DNA of 26,353 bases from a virus, in IMG/VR virus record IMGVR_UViG_3300031974_002078, positions 1-26,353 of that record. One strand, given 5' to 3'. Positions 6,726 through 12,337 of the stretch are shown in pieces. Below the pieces are notes generated by a model, which did no database searches, was not told the DNA's origin, and saw only the letters and a list, made by a program, of their open reading frames with translations. The translations under genes and the position numbers were made by a program. How positions within the stretch are numbered: position 1 is the first letter of the stretch; each line of letters begins with the position of its first letter.

Positions 6726-6930
6726 AATACGCCTCGTAATATTTTACAATCCCCGATGTGCTCATGTTACCTTGTGAAACCCAATCATGAACACATTCGT
6801 AAATGGATTGGTTTGTATATTTAGGTTCTCCATTTGATTTTAATACAGAACCAAACTTAGACAATAGAATGTTAAGTGCTTGCGTTCTTACTGCCATTCT
6901 ATCGTCAGAATATCTCCAATCATTATTCAT
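6709..6930 (-). CDS. Soluble protein of unknown function (73 aa)
   Basis: Starts in an ATGA overlap with the upstream gene (6927-6930). Sequence MNNDWRYSDDRMAVRTQALN... is polar with several Tyr/Trp and no membrane segment. It reads as a small folded domain. Context is the lysozyme/metallopeptidase operon. Not recognised. Confidence 0.8.
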   Translation of the reverse strand: MNNDWRYSDDRMAVRTQALNILLSKFGSVLKSNGEPKYTNQSIYECVHDWVSQGNMSTSGIVKYYEAYYAKTN

Positions 6931-7340
6931 CGAAATTGACTCATACCAGTACCAGACATAGAACCTCCAGGACCCTCTTGGAAGACTTCAGAACCACCTT
7001 GAAACTCTTTTACGGTAGTCCAGTTCTTTGTTGCCAGTTCATACATCTTTTGATGGATATTTTCTGGTTCTTGGAATTCTTCTTTACAATTTTCTTCCTC
7101 ACGTCGTGCTGCTTCTTCAAGCATTTCTTCATGAGTAATTTGTTTCTCAGTTTTTACCATTTCAATATTTGGATCTACAAACCAAGGATCAATAGGCATC
7201 TCAACTGGAGCAGGAACTCCGAGATAAGGATGCTCAATATCTTTACAATCAATTACTTCATCATCAATAGAACATTCAATTCTTTCTTGCTTGTTGAAAC
7301 CCAGAATTTCTTTGATCGTGTTTGTAATTGTGTTGATCAT
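6927..7340 (-). CDS. Acidic protein of unknown function (137 aa)
   Basis: The N-terminal 15 residues are amphipathic (INTITNTIKEILGFNKQ). A middle part is Pro/Val-rich (LGVPAPVEMPIDPWFVDP), then a strongly acidic helical region (HEEMLEEAARREEENCKEEF) and a Gly/Ser-rich C-terminus (GGSMSGTGMSQFR). No signal peptide. Both ends overlap neighbours by ATGA. The acidic helix may mediate protein contacts. Family not recognised. Confidence 0.85.
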   Translation of the reverse strand: MINTITNTIKEILGFNKQERIECSIDDEVIDCKDIEHPYLGVPAPVEMPIDPWFVDPNIEMVKTEKQITHEEMLEEAARREEENCKEEFQEPENIHQKMYELATKNWTTVKEFQGGSEVFQEGPGGSMSGTGMSQFR

Positions 7341-7903
7341 GCTAGTACCATTTTTTTAGTGTAGTCGTAAGCATAGTGCTCACGGTATCCTTTGATTCCC
7401 CATCCCAACCAATAATATGCTGGAACCATATATTGATGGACAGTGTATCCATGTCCTTCAAATTCTGGAAGAACTTTTTGAAATTGTGGTTCGTTAATCA
7501 TATAACGAGTTTGGCATTGTAGGGTGCTTGGATCGCATCCATATTTTTTAGCAAATGATCCTAACCCCAGATAACGACCCGTAGAGGTCCACTGAATGAG
7601 TCCGTAACCACCGCGATAGCAACGATTGTAAGGAACTCTAGCACCTCCCTCACAAATATTGGCATGGAAGTTAGACTCTGATTTAATGTTTCCAAGAATC
7701 GTTGCAAGAGCATTGCGGTCTGTGATATTTGTTTTTGCTTGAAGTTGCTCAAGCACATACTTTTCATTCGGTGTGCATGAAGGACATGTCCACTTTTCTT
7801 CATATTTTACCACCTCAATCTGCATAGGTTCGGGTGGTGCCTCAGTAGGTCCTAGTGCAAACAAGGACATCAGTGCAGTAATCATACCTTCTATAAAATT
7901 CAT
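7337..7903 (-). CDS. Phage lysozyme-family protein (peptidoglycan hydrolase, Phage_lysozyme2/phage tail lysozyme type)
   Basis: 188 aa from the ATG at 7901-7903; a TTG at 7936 would add 11 residues but lies in the terminator stem. Residues 1-18 (MNFIEGMITALMSLFALG) are hydrophobic and may be a signal-anchor. The catalytic domain begins near residue 45; ATILGNIKSESNF (67-79) holds the presumed catalytic Glu, followed by GGYGLIQWTSTGRYLGL, the G-L-Q/I-Q-W signature of this family. Two Cys pairs (CPSC and the CEGG/RCYRG region) suggest disulfides. It could be the endolysin (with the N-terminal segment giving SAR-like export) or a virion enzyme. The preceding Shine-Dalgarno is poor, and the promoter at 7908-7936 would give an almost leaderless transcript. 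Confidence 0.87.
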   Translation of the reverse strand: MNFIEGMITALMSLFALGPTEAPPEPMQIEVVKYEEKWTCPSCTPNEKYVLEQLQAKTNITDRNALATILGNIKSESNFHANICEGGARVPYNRCYRGGYGLIQWTSTGRYLGLGSFAKKYGCDPSTLQCQTRYMINEPQFQKVLPEFEGHGYTVHQYMVPAYYWLGWGIKGYREHYAYDYTKKMVLA

Positions 7904-7907
7904 ATTT

Positions 7908-7936
7908 ACAATAGCATACAAAAAAGAGGGTGTCAA
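7908..7936 (-). promoter_or_regulatory. Host-type promoter embedded in a terminator (lysozyme operon)
   Basis: Minus strand: TTGACA (7931-7936), 17-bp spacer, TATTGT (7908-7913) preceded by TG one base upstream (extended -10). The -35 lies in the loop and right arm of the terminator hairpin at 7928-7942, and the U-tract falls in the spacer. Predicted start is close to the lysozyme ATG. Confidence 0.6.
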
Positions 7937-7942
7937 GCACCC
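7919..7942 (-). terminator. Rho-independent terminator of the hli/ferredoxin operon
   Basis: Hairpin GGGTG-CTTGA-CACCC (7928-7942) followed by TCTTTTTTG. It lies 20 nt after the stop of the 41-aa gene, closing the photosynthesis/redox operon. Confidence 0.8.
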
Positions 7943-7962
7943 CCCTACTTATATGTATTAAC

Positions 7963-8088
7963 TCAAATGGGGTTGTAGGCAGGAACCATCATGCCTCCAT
8001 CCATATCATCATCGTCATCGATGTCCTCACTAAAAATAGCATTATAAAAAATGAATGTTCCCAGTATTATGGAACCTAGAATTAACAT
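7963..8088 (-). CDS. Small membrane protein with Asp-rich segment (41 aa)
   Basis: ATG at 8086-8088 lies 6 nt after the hli stop, with GGTGA upstream. Residues 1-18 (MLILGSIILGTFIFYNAI) are a membrane helix, followed by an acidic run (SEDIDDDDDMDGG) and a hydrophobic tail. Last gene before the terminator. Its place after hli suggests a thylakoid-associated role, but the family is not recognised. Confidence 0.7.
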   Translation of the reverse strand: MLILGSIILGTFIFYNAIFSEDIDDDDDMDGGMMVPAYNPI

Positions 8089-8093
8089 ATCAT

Positions 8094-8201
8094 TCACCAA
8101 ATACCTGGAATGATTTGTCCAGTGGCAGCATAAGATCCCATTGCAGCAATAACACCGATCATTGCTGCCCAGCCATTAATACGTTCTGCTCGTTCGTTCA
8201 T
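8094..8201 (-). CDS. hli: High-light-inducible protein (short Hli, 35 aa)
   Basis: Single-helix Hli/chlorophyll a/b-binding-like protein. The ERINGWAAMIG core matches the conserved ExxNGRxAMIG chlorophyll-binding motif, except that the usual Arg is Trp; the C-terminus TGQIIPGIW is the typical Hli ending. Hlis bind chlorophyll and carotenoid and protect photosystems from excess light. Shine-Dalgarno GGAG is 8 nt upstream. Its start overlaps the previous gene by 26 nt. Loss of the Arg is unusual and worth comparing with other phage Hlis. Confidence 0.92.
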   Translation of the reverse strand: MNERAERINGWAAMIGVIAAMGSYAATGQIIPGIW

Positions 8202-8346
8202 TGTTTTTCTCCAGTGTTTTGTTGTAAATAATAACTCTACCTTTTTCGTGAGTGAAAACTAATTCATCATCGTGCCCCCAGCAGAGTTCTTCGTATAGGG
8301 CATTAAGTTTCTCCATATCTTCGTATAGTTGATTTGGATTAGGCAT
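8176..8346 (-). CDS. Small acidic protein of unknown function (56 aa)
   Basis: Start taken at the ATG at 8344-8346 (MPNPNQLYEDMEKLNALYEE), since the longer ORF only reads back through the thioredoxin gene. Contains CWGHDDELVFTHEKGRVIIY, a small beta-type domain. Overlaps the thioredoxin-like gene by 8 nt and hli by 26 nt, so is probably translated by coupling. Located in the photosynthesis/redox operon; function unknown. Confidence 0.78.
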   Translation of the reverse strand: MPNPNQLYEDMEKLNALYEELCWGHDDELVFTHEKGRVIIYNKTLEKNNERTSRTY

Positions 8347-8629
8347 ATTGATCAAACGCTTTTCTAATATTTTGTGTAATGCCCATACCCCCAACATACT
8401 CTGCAAGTTTAATACCATCAGAATCGGTGATAATCAGAACAGGAGTTGCTGTTACACCATACTTTGAAGCAAGGTCAAGATTCTCTTGAGGGATAGGGAT
8501 GTCACTGAAATCTTCAAGGTCAACTTTTTCTAAAAGACTAGTACGTTCGTCTTTAATAGAAACCATGTACTTATCTACAAGAGCACATGGACCACAAGAT
8601 TTTTTAGAAAAAAGAAGAAACCTATTCAT
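8339..8629 (-). CDS. Thioredoxin-like protein (CGPC)
   Basis: 96 aa with thioredoxin-fold features: N-terminal strand FLLFSK, active site CGPC (Cys12, Cys15), and the cis-Pro loop VTATPVLI near residue 62. Shorter than E. coli thioredoxin (about 108 aa) but in range for phage thioredoxin/glutaredoxin-like proteins. A dithiol-disulfide reductase is expected, possibly drawing electrons from the phage ferredoxin encoded immediately upstream (the two genes overlap by one base, TGATG). In T4-like phages such proteins usually serve ribonucleotide reductase. Confidence 0.88.
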   Translation of the reverse strand: MNRFLLFSKKSCGPCALVDKYMVSIKDERTSLLEKVDLEDFSDIPIPQENLDLASKYGVTATPVLIITDSDGIKLAEYVGGMGITQNIRKAFDQYA

Positions 8630-8922
8630 CAGTAGAGCTCTTCTTCCTTTTCGGTTTCAATGACACAATCACTAGTCGGATATGCGACACAAGTCAAAAC
8701 AAATCCTGCTTCAATTTGATCATCATCCAAGAAAGACTGGTCAGACTGGTCAACAGAACCGCTGATAACTTTACCTGCACAAGAAGAACAAGCACCAGCA
8801 CGACACGAATAGTTCATATCAATGCCTGCTTCTTCTGCAGCGTCAAGGATGTATTGATCATCCTCACAAGTAATAGTGTTTTCAGTTCCGTCAGAAGATC
8901 GAAGAGTAATATTAAATGCCAT
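8629..8922 (-). CDS. petF: Plant-type [2Fe-2S] ferredoxin
   Basis: 97 aa, the normal ferredoxin length. Cluster ligands Cys40, Cys45, Cys48 (CRAGACSSC) and Cys78 (LTCVAYP) have the classic CX4CX2CX29C spacing. The protein is acidic, as for photosynthetic ferredoxins. It would accept electrons from photosystem I and pass them to ferredoxin-dependent enzymes such as phage bilin reductases, thioredoxin systems or host FNR. Located between hli and the thioredoxin-like gene on one transcript from the promoter at 9258-9286. Confidence 0.96.
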   Translation of the reverse strand: MAFNITLRSSDGTENTITCEDDQYILDAAEEAGIDMNYSCRAGACSSCAGKVISGSVDQSDQSFLDDDQIEAGFVLTCVAYPTSDCVIETEKEEELY

Positions 8923-8925
8923 TGT

Positions 8926-9012
8926 TCAGTAAGTTTCAGAAAGTTGTTCTACAGTATAACCCAGAAGACAGAAGAATGCAACTGCCGTAAAGGTGAAAAT
9001 GAATTCAGTCAT
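8926..9012 (-). CDS. 28-aa single-pass membrane peptide between hli and ferredoxin
   Basis: ATG at 9010-9012 overlaps the upstream hli stop as TGATG; the stop at 8926-8928 leaves 3 nt to the ferredoxin start. The peptide is one hydrophobic helix (FIFTFTAVAFFCLLGYTV) with acidic ends. Its size and placement resemble the tiny accessory subunits of photosystem II or cytochrome b6f, but I cannot match it to PsbX, PsbT, PetG, PetL, PetM or PetN. Gene reality rests on coupling on both sides. Confidence 0.65.
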   Translation of the reverse strand: MTEFIFTFTAVAFFCLLGYTVEQLSETY

Positions 9013-9230
9013 CAGAATCCAAGAGCACCAAAGAAGAAGACACTACCAGTTGTAGCATAAGAGATAACTGCTGCAGCAAAACCAAGCATAGCAACACGCC
9101 CGTTCAGTTTTTCTGCTTTCTCTGAATGAGTTTCGATGCCATAACGGTCAAGGTCTTCTTTAGTCATATACATTGTGGGTTCAGTTGCCCACATATTTTG
9201 TTGTCCGTGTTCGTTAGTTGTTACAGTCAT
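9012..9230 (-). CDS. hli: High-light-inducible protein (longer Hli, 72 aa)
   Basis: The Hli core EKLNGRVAMLGFAAAVISYA (about residues 40-59) contains the full ExxNGRxAM chlorophyll-binding motif, followed by TTGSVFFF. An N-terminal extension of about 35 residues distinguishes it from the short Hli downstream. Strong Shine-Dalgarno AGGAGGT (9234-9240) and consensus promoter at 9258-9286, so this is the first and probably best-expressed gene of the operon. Photoprotective role as for other Hlis. Confidence 0.95.
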   Translation of the reverse strand: MTVTTNEHGQQNMWATEPTMYMTKEDLDRYGIETHSEKAEKLNGRVAMLGFAAAVISYATTGSVFFFGALGF

Positions 9231-9257
9231 GTTACCTCCTGTTATATTTCTTTACAT

Positions 9258-9286
9258 ATTATATAGTAAAAAAGGAACCCTGTCAA
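9258..9286 (-). promoter_or_regulatory. Consensus sigma70 promoter fused to a terminator (hli-ferredoxin operon)
   Basis: Perfect TTGACA (9281-9286), 17-bp spacer, perfect TATAAT (9258-9263). The -35 sits in the loop of the terminator hairpin at 9273-9294, and the terminator's T6 is the spacer. Expected start near 9251, about 20 nt before the hli ATG. Confidence 0.9.
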
Positions 9287-9294
9287 GAGTTCCT
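9268..9294 (-). terminator. Rho-independent terminator upstream of the hli operon
   Basis: 6-bp stem AGGAAC/GTTCCT (9273-9294) with a 10-nt loop, followed by T6 (9268-9273). It closes the transcript carrying the 60-aa ORF, 4 nt after that ORF's stop. Confidence 0.75.
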
Positions 9295-9297
9295 ATG

Positions 9298-9480
9298 TTA
9301 GTCATTGGAAATAAACGACCTACATTTTTCTATGTTTTTGTTACAAAAATTACGAACATATCCATCAACATCTATTTCCATCTGATGGTGTGCGTGATTA
9401 TGCAGAAATCCTATAAAGATTAGAGCACACACAGTTAAGAGATTGAAGTGGATAACAGGAGAAAAAAGAATTCTTTTCAT
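9298..9480 (-). CDS. Small membrane or exported protein lying between two terminators (60 aa)
   Basis: Begins MKRILFSPVIHFNLLTVCA with a hydrophobic segment to about residue 26, followed by a His-rich stretch (HNHAHHQ) and a C-terminal part with two Cys. The ATG immediately follows the T7 tract of the terminator at 9481-9505, and no Shine-Dalgarno is visible. Expression would need readthrough. A basic start and hydrophobic segment support a real protein, but the missing ribosome-binding site keeps confidence moderate. The His cluster could bind metal. Confidence 0.5.
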   Translation of the reverse strand: MKRILFSPVIHFNLLTVCALIFIGFLHNHAHHQMEIDVDGYVRNFCNKNIEKCRSFISND

Positions 9481-9505
9481 AAAAAAAGGGGACCGAAGTC
9501 CCCTT
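9481..9505 (-). terminator. Strong Rho-independent terminator after the porin-like gene
   Basis: Minus strand: GGGGAC-TTCG-GTCCCC stem-loop with a UUCG tetraloop, followed by T7 (9481-9487). It lies 15 nt after the stop at 9520. Confidence 0.92.
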
Positions 9506-9519
9506 GATTATAGCAGAGA

Positions 9520-9885
9520 TCAGAAGCTATACTTCAGACCCAGCTTACCACCGTAACCAGTGTCACCGTCGTTAGGAGCAGTGGCAAAGGAAACCTCACC
9601 ATATGCACCCAGAGCGTCGGTCAGAGCAACAGAACCGCCTGCCTTACCAGTAAAGACGGTCTCAGTGTCGCCACCGTCGGGAGTCAGAATAGCAGGACCG
9701 CCCTGGATGTAATAACCTACGCCACCAGCAGTGCCTTCGTAACCAATGTGCAGATCGGTTGCTGCACCATTGTAGTCAGAACCAGTCCAACCTGCATTGG
9801 TTTCGACGTTGACGTAGGGACCTGCAAAAGCAGCACCGGCGGACATGGACAGAGCAGCGGATGCTGCGAATACAGATTTGATCAT
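9520..9885 (-). CDS. Exported outer-membrane beta-barrel/porin-like protein
   Basis: 121 aa with a signal peptide (MIKSVFAASAALSMSAGAAFA, cleavage near residue 21). The mature ~100 residues show alternating beta pattern (GPYVNVETNAGW, LHIGYEG, GVGYYIQGGPA) and end in KLGLKYSF; a C-terminal Phe is the usual outer-membrane barrel signal. At this size it could form a small barrel or be a secreted beta protein. It has a single-gene transcript: composite promoter upstream, structured leader, strong terminator downstream. Codon use and G+C look higher than in its neighbours, consistent with host origin. It may alter the host envelope during infection; specific role unknown. Confidence 0.88.
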   Translation of the reverse strand: MIKSVFAASAALSMSAGAAFAGPYVNVETNAGWTGSDYNGAATDLHIGYEGTAGGVGYYIQGGPAILTPDGGDTETVFTGKAGGSVALTDALGAYGEVSFATAPNDGDTGYGGKLGLKYSF

Positions 9886-9959
9886 TTTAGATACCTCGTT
9901 AGTTTACTTGCGGAATTTCACCCGCAGATGATGGGGGATTCGACGTTCCCCGCGTGAAT
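9886..9959 (-). promoter_or_regulatory. Structured leader of the porin-like gene
   Basis: The leader can form two GC-rich hairpins: arms GGGG/CCCC in the first part (about 9932-9952) and TGCGG/CCGCA (about 9909-9927), before GAGGT and the ATG at 9885. Stable 5' hairpins are typical of long-lived outer-membrane-protein mRNAs such as ompA; that role is inferred. Confidence 0.45.
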
Positions 9960-9968
9960 ATTATAACA
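9960..9968 (-). promoter_or_regulatory. Extended -10 promoter for the porin-like gene
   Basis: TATAAT (9960-9965) preceded by TGT (TG at 9967-9968), the extended -10 form. No -35 is seen at 16-18 bp. Expected start near 9953. Confidence 0.55.
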
Positions 9969-10010
9969 TAAACTTGGCGCGAGTAGTTGAGGCGTTGGTT
10001 TTTGTTACTG

Positions 10011-10034
10011 TTCGTAAAGCGAGTGCCTTACGAA
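10011..10034 (-). repeat. Inverted repeat between the two porin-gene promoters
   Basis: Perfect 7-bp arms TTCGTAA/TTACGAA, with a further GC/GC pair inside after one mismatch. It lies just downstream of the composite promoter, so it would be at the 5' end of that transcript or could be a dimer-binding operator. Confidence 0.6.
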
Positions 10035-10038
10035 ACTT

Positions 10039-10072
10039 TATTTATAATAATACAGATTGCCTGTCGTGTCAA
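10039..10072 (-). promoter_or_regulatory. Composite early/late promoter upstream of the porin-like gene
   Basis: TTGACA (10067-10072), 17-bp spacer, TATTAT (10044-10049), with perfect late box TATAAATA (10039-10046) overlapping the -10 in the same register as at psbA. The -35 overlaps the stop codon of the last glycan gene. Confidence 0.8.
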
Positions 10073-10863
10073 GCGTTTTTGGGAGTTGGTTCGGAAACCC
10101 GTCCAAGATACGGATTATAGTCCGTAATCTTCTCCACAGTCATATCAGAACCTACCTGCTCCCAGAAGTTTCTGATGCCATCATGGCTCTGACGATGGAA
10201 TGCATCGATATGATCAGGATGAATAGATGACCCTAGTTGAATCTTATAAAGAAGAATAGGTGTAGCATAAGTCACACCAGAATTGTAGATAAGATCGTCT
10301 GCAACTGGTCGTGGTTTGATACCATTATCCAGTTTATACTTATCACCACGAACATGATTACGGATAAGTTTTTCTGCATGATGTCTTGTAATAACATAGC
10401 AGGCAGTTGAAAAATCATTCACAAACCTTGCGTGGATAGGAACATGAATATCACCAGTTTGAATAATGGCAAGTTGAATCACGTCCCAAGCATAAGGAAC
10501 ACGAGCAATGAAATCTTCCCAAGTAAAGTTCCAGAATCTTACAACATCAAGATCACAATCATCTTCCATAATGATTGCATAAGGACTATCAGATGTTTCC
10601 ATCCAATGTTTAATTGCTTTTAAGTGAGATGTGGTACAACCAATCTCACCAGAAGTCATCATCTCTGGATATCGACCTTTGATAATATCACTTAGATCAT
10701 CTTCTCTACCATCATATGCAGAAATACGAGTATAGTCTTCAATTTCCCAATACTTAAATTGGTTTTCCATATACTCTTTTCTTTCTGGTTGCCCATCAAG
10801 ATTCAAGTAATAAACTGGACCGAAGTTCTTGAGTTTATATACTGACTTATTTTTATCCATCAT
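10069..10863 (-). CDS. Glycosyltransferase family 25 (LPS/LOS-type)
   Basis: 264 aa. GT25 features: N-terminal PVYYLNLDGQPERKEYM, GEIGCTTSHLKAIKHW (conserved GE-G-C--SH), and IIMEDDCDLD (metal/nucleotide-sugar binding). Enzymes of this family (LgtB/LpsA-type) add galactose or similar sugars to lipooligosaccharide; the sugar here cannot be told. Last gene of the glycan operon. Start is coupled by ATGA to the previous gene; a second ATG follows immediately. Confidence 0.9.
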   Translation of the reverse strand: MMDKNKSVYKLKNFGPVYYLNLDGQPERKEYMENQFKYWEIEDYTRISAYDGREDDLSDIIKGRYPEMMTSGEIGCTTSHLKAIKHWMETSDSPYAIIMEDDCDLDVVRFWNFTWEDFIARVPYAWDVIQLAIIQTGDIHVPIHARFVNDFSTACYVITRHHAEKLIRNHVRGDKYKLDNGIKPRPVADDLIYNSGVTYATPILLYKIQLGSSIHPDHIDAFHRQSHDGIRNFWEQVGSDMTVEKITDYNPYLGRVSEPTPKNA

Positions 10864-11621
10864 GGTTCATATGTTATGTGTTGAATATTATCAAAAATAA
10901 AAATGCCTTTGTTGATATGATACTGATAATCATCCTCTGGCATTATACAATAACTTTGAAGATCTGTATTGTATTGTTTCTTTACTGCAGAACTTAAATG
11001 ACTTTGACCACTATGAACTGATACTAATCCAGCAGAAGAAGCCATAGCATTAACATATGAAAAGATATTTGATATAACCATCTTTCCATCGACAGGAACG
11101 GGATATGTTACATGCTTTCCATCATGTGCAATATCAATTCCTTTCCTACTATTAATTTCGTTTTCAAACTCTACTCTAACAAACAATTTATCTGGATGTT
11201 CTTTTCGAATATCTTCGTATTTTTGTAGTAGTTTTTCGTGGTTATAATCTCTACTGATTGTAGAAACATCAACTAAAAAAACATCCTTCAGATCTGTACA
11301 TTGTGGTTGATAATAGATCTTTGGATATTTATTTCTTGGTTCTAACCCATGAAGTTTTTCCCAGTTTCCTATAGAGTTTCCAGCAACATTCTCAAACTTA
11401 ATTTCTGGAATATCACCAGCATTCCACTTTCCACCTTTGACTCCTTTGATATAAGGATTCTGTCCCCATACCAACTGTGCTATTTCTTTATTACGAAAAA
11501 AAGCACGGTCCCACACATAAGTGTCACGACCCTGCTGAATTGAAAACTCTTCAGGTAAAGTGGAGAACTGAAGACTATCCCCTAGTCCTCCATGATACGC
11601 TGCAATTAAAACATCACTCAT
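10860..11621 (-). CDS. GT-B glycosyltransferase-like protein (family 9/heptosyltransferase-like)
   Basis: 253 aa. The start IAAYHGGLGDSLQFSTLPE resembles the GLGD loop of ADP-heptose:LPS heptosyltransferases, and SSAGLVSVHSGQSHLSSAVK near residues 195-215 resembles their donor-binding motif with SG-SHL. The protein is shorter than typical heptosyltransferases (about 320-350 aa). Likely transfers a sugar in the glycan made by this operon. ATGA overlaps at both ends. Confidence 0.7.
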   Translation of the reverse strand: MSDVLIAAYHGGLGDSLQFSTLPEEFSIQQGRDTYVWDRAFFRNKEIAQLVWGQNPYIKGVKGGKWNAGDIPEIKFENVAGNSIGNWEKLHGLEPRNKYPKIYYQPQCTDLKDVFLVDVSTISRDYNHEKLLQKYEDIRKEHPDKLFVRVEFENEINSRKGIDIAHDGKHVTYPVPVDGKMVISNIFSYVNAMASSAGLVSVHSGQSHLSSAVKKQYNTDLQSYCIMPEDDYQYHINKGIFIFDNIQHITYEP

Positions 11622-12337
11622 GATTCTCTTTTGATAATTTCCTCCCAGTCAATTGTGGGCGAGTGTAGAAGATCACAGTGAGTTGAATATCCAGGCATAG
11701 GTGTAATTAACCTACGTCCAATGTCTCTAAGGTGGCAGAACTTTGCATGATCCATAGAAATGCCATCTGGCGATGCATCACTAAAATGTTTATGGATAGC
11801 GTAGTCTCCCTTTAAAGTTCCCAACTTAGCAGCATATGTGTTGCAAGTAGAAGGAACAGTTCTCCAATGAGAATTCTCACTCACCATAACTTTTGAGACA
11901 AGATCATCATACCCTCTATCAATGTATTTGTCCAGATGGTCATACAATGATACGTAGTTTGTTTCTAAACTAAAACCTTCCATTAACATTTCACACCATC
12001 CAGGACGATGAAGATAATCATCCTCAAGGAAGTAAATGATAGTATCATCAGGAACATCAAGTTGTACTGCAATATCTACAGTTTTTGAGAAACTACCTGC
12101 CTCATATCCGTAGTTGATAACTTCAACATTAGGTTCATCCTTCAAGAAGGTTTCTTCAAGAGGTCCAAACTTTTCATCATAGATGATTTTATAATCAGCA
12201 AGTTCTGGATTGATAGTGTTCTTAAAGTTCTGAAAGACCTTTACTTTATCAAACCAATCTGGTCTTTTTCTATTTGCTAACGAAGTGTTTGGTGAATAGA
12301 AACACTGACGCATCAATACTTGAATAGGTTTTGTCAT
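11618..12337 (-). CDS. GT-A-type glycosyltransferase-like protein
   Basis: 239 aa from the ATG at 12335-12337 (an ORF from an upstream TTG adds only two residues). Contains FKNTINPELADYKIIYDEKF and YFLEDDYLHRPGW, the EDD motif being typical of nucleotide-sugar binding in GT-A enzymes. The end STHCDLLHSPTIDWE looks like a conserved signature, but I cannot name the family. Linked by ATGA overlaps to the epimerase upstream and the GT-B gene downstream. Confidence 0.72.
   Translation of the reverse strand: MTKPIQVLMRQCFYSPNTSLANRKRPDWFDKVKVFQNFKNTINPELADYKIIYDEKFGPLEETFLKDEPNVEVINYGYEAGSFSKTVDIAVQLDVPDDTIIYFLEDDYLHRPGWCEMLMEGFSLETNYVSLYDHLDKYIDRGYDDLVSKVMVSENSHWRTVPSTCNTYAAKLGTLKGDYAIHKHFSDASPDGISMDHAKFCHLRDIGRRLITPMPGYSTHCDLLHSPTIDWEEIIKRES

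Noticed and set aside
11321-11340. AATAAATA-like boxes within glycan genes (also near 15431)
   Set aside because: Internal to genes with no start codon 20-35 nt downstream; expected by chance in AT-rich DNA.
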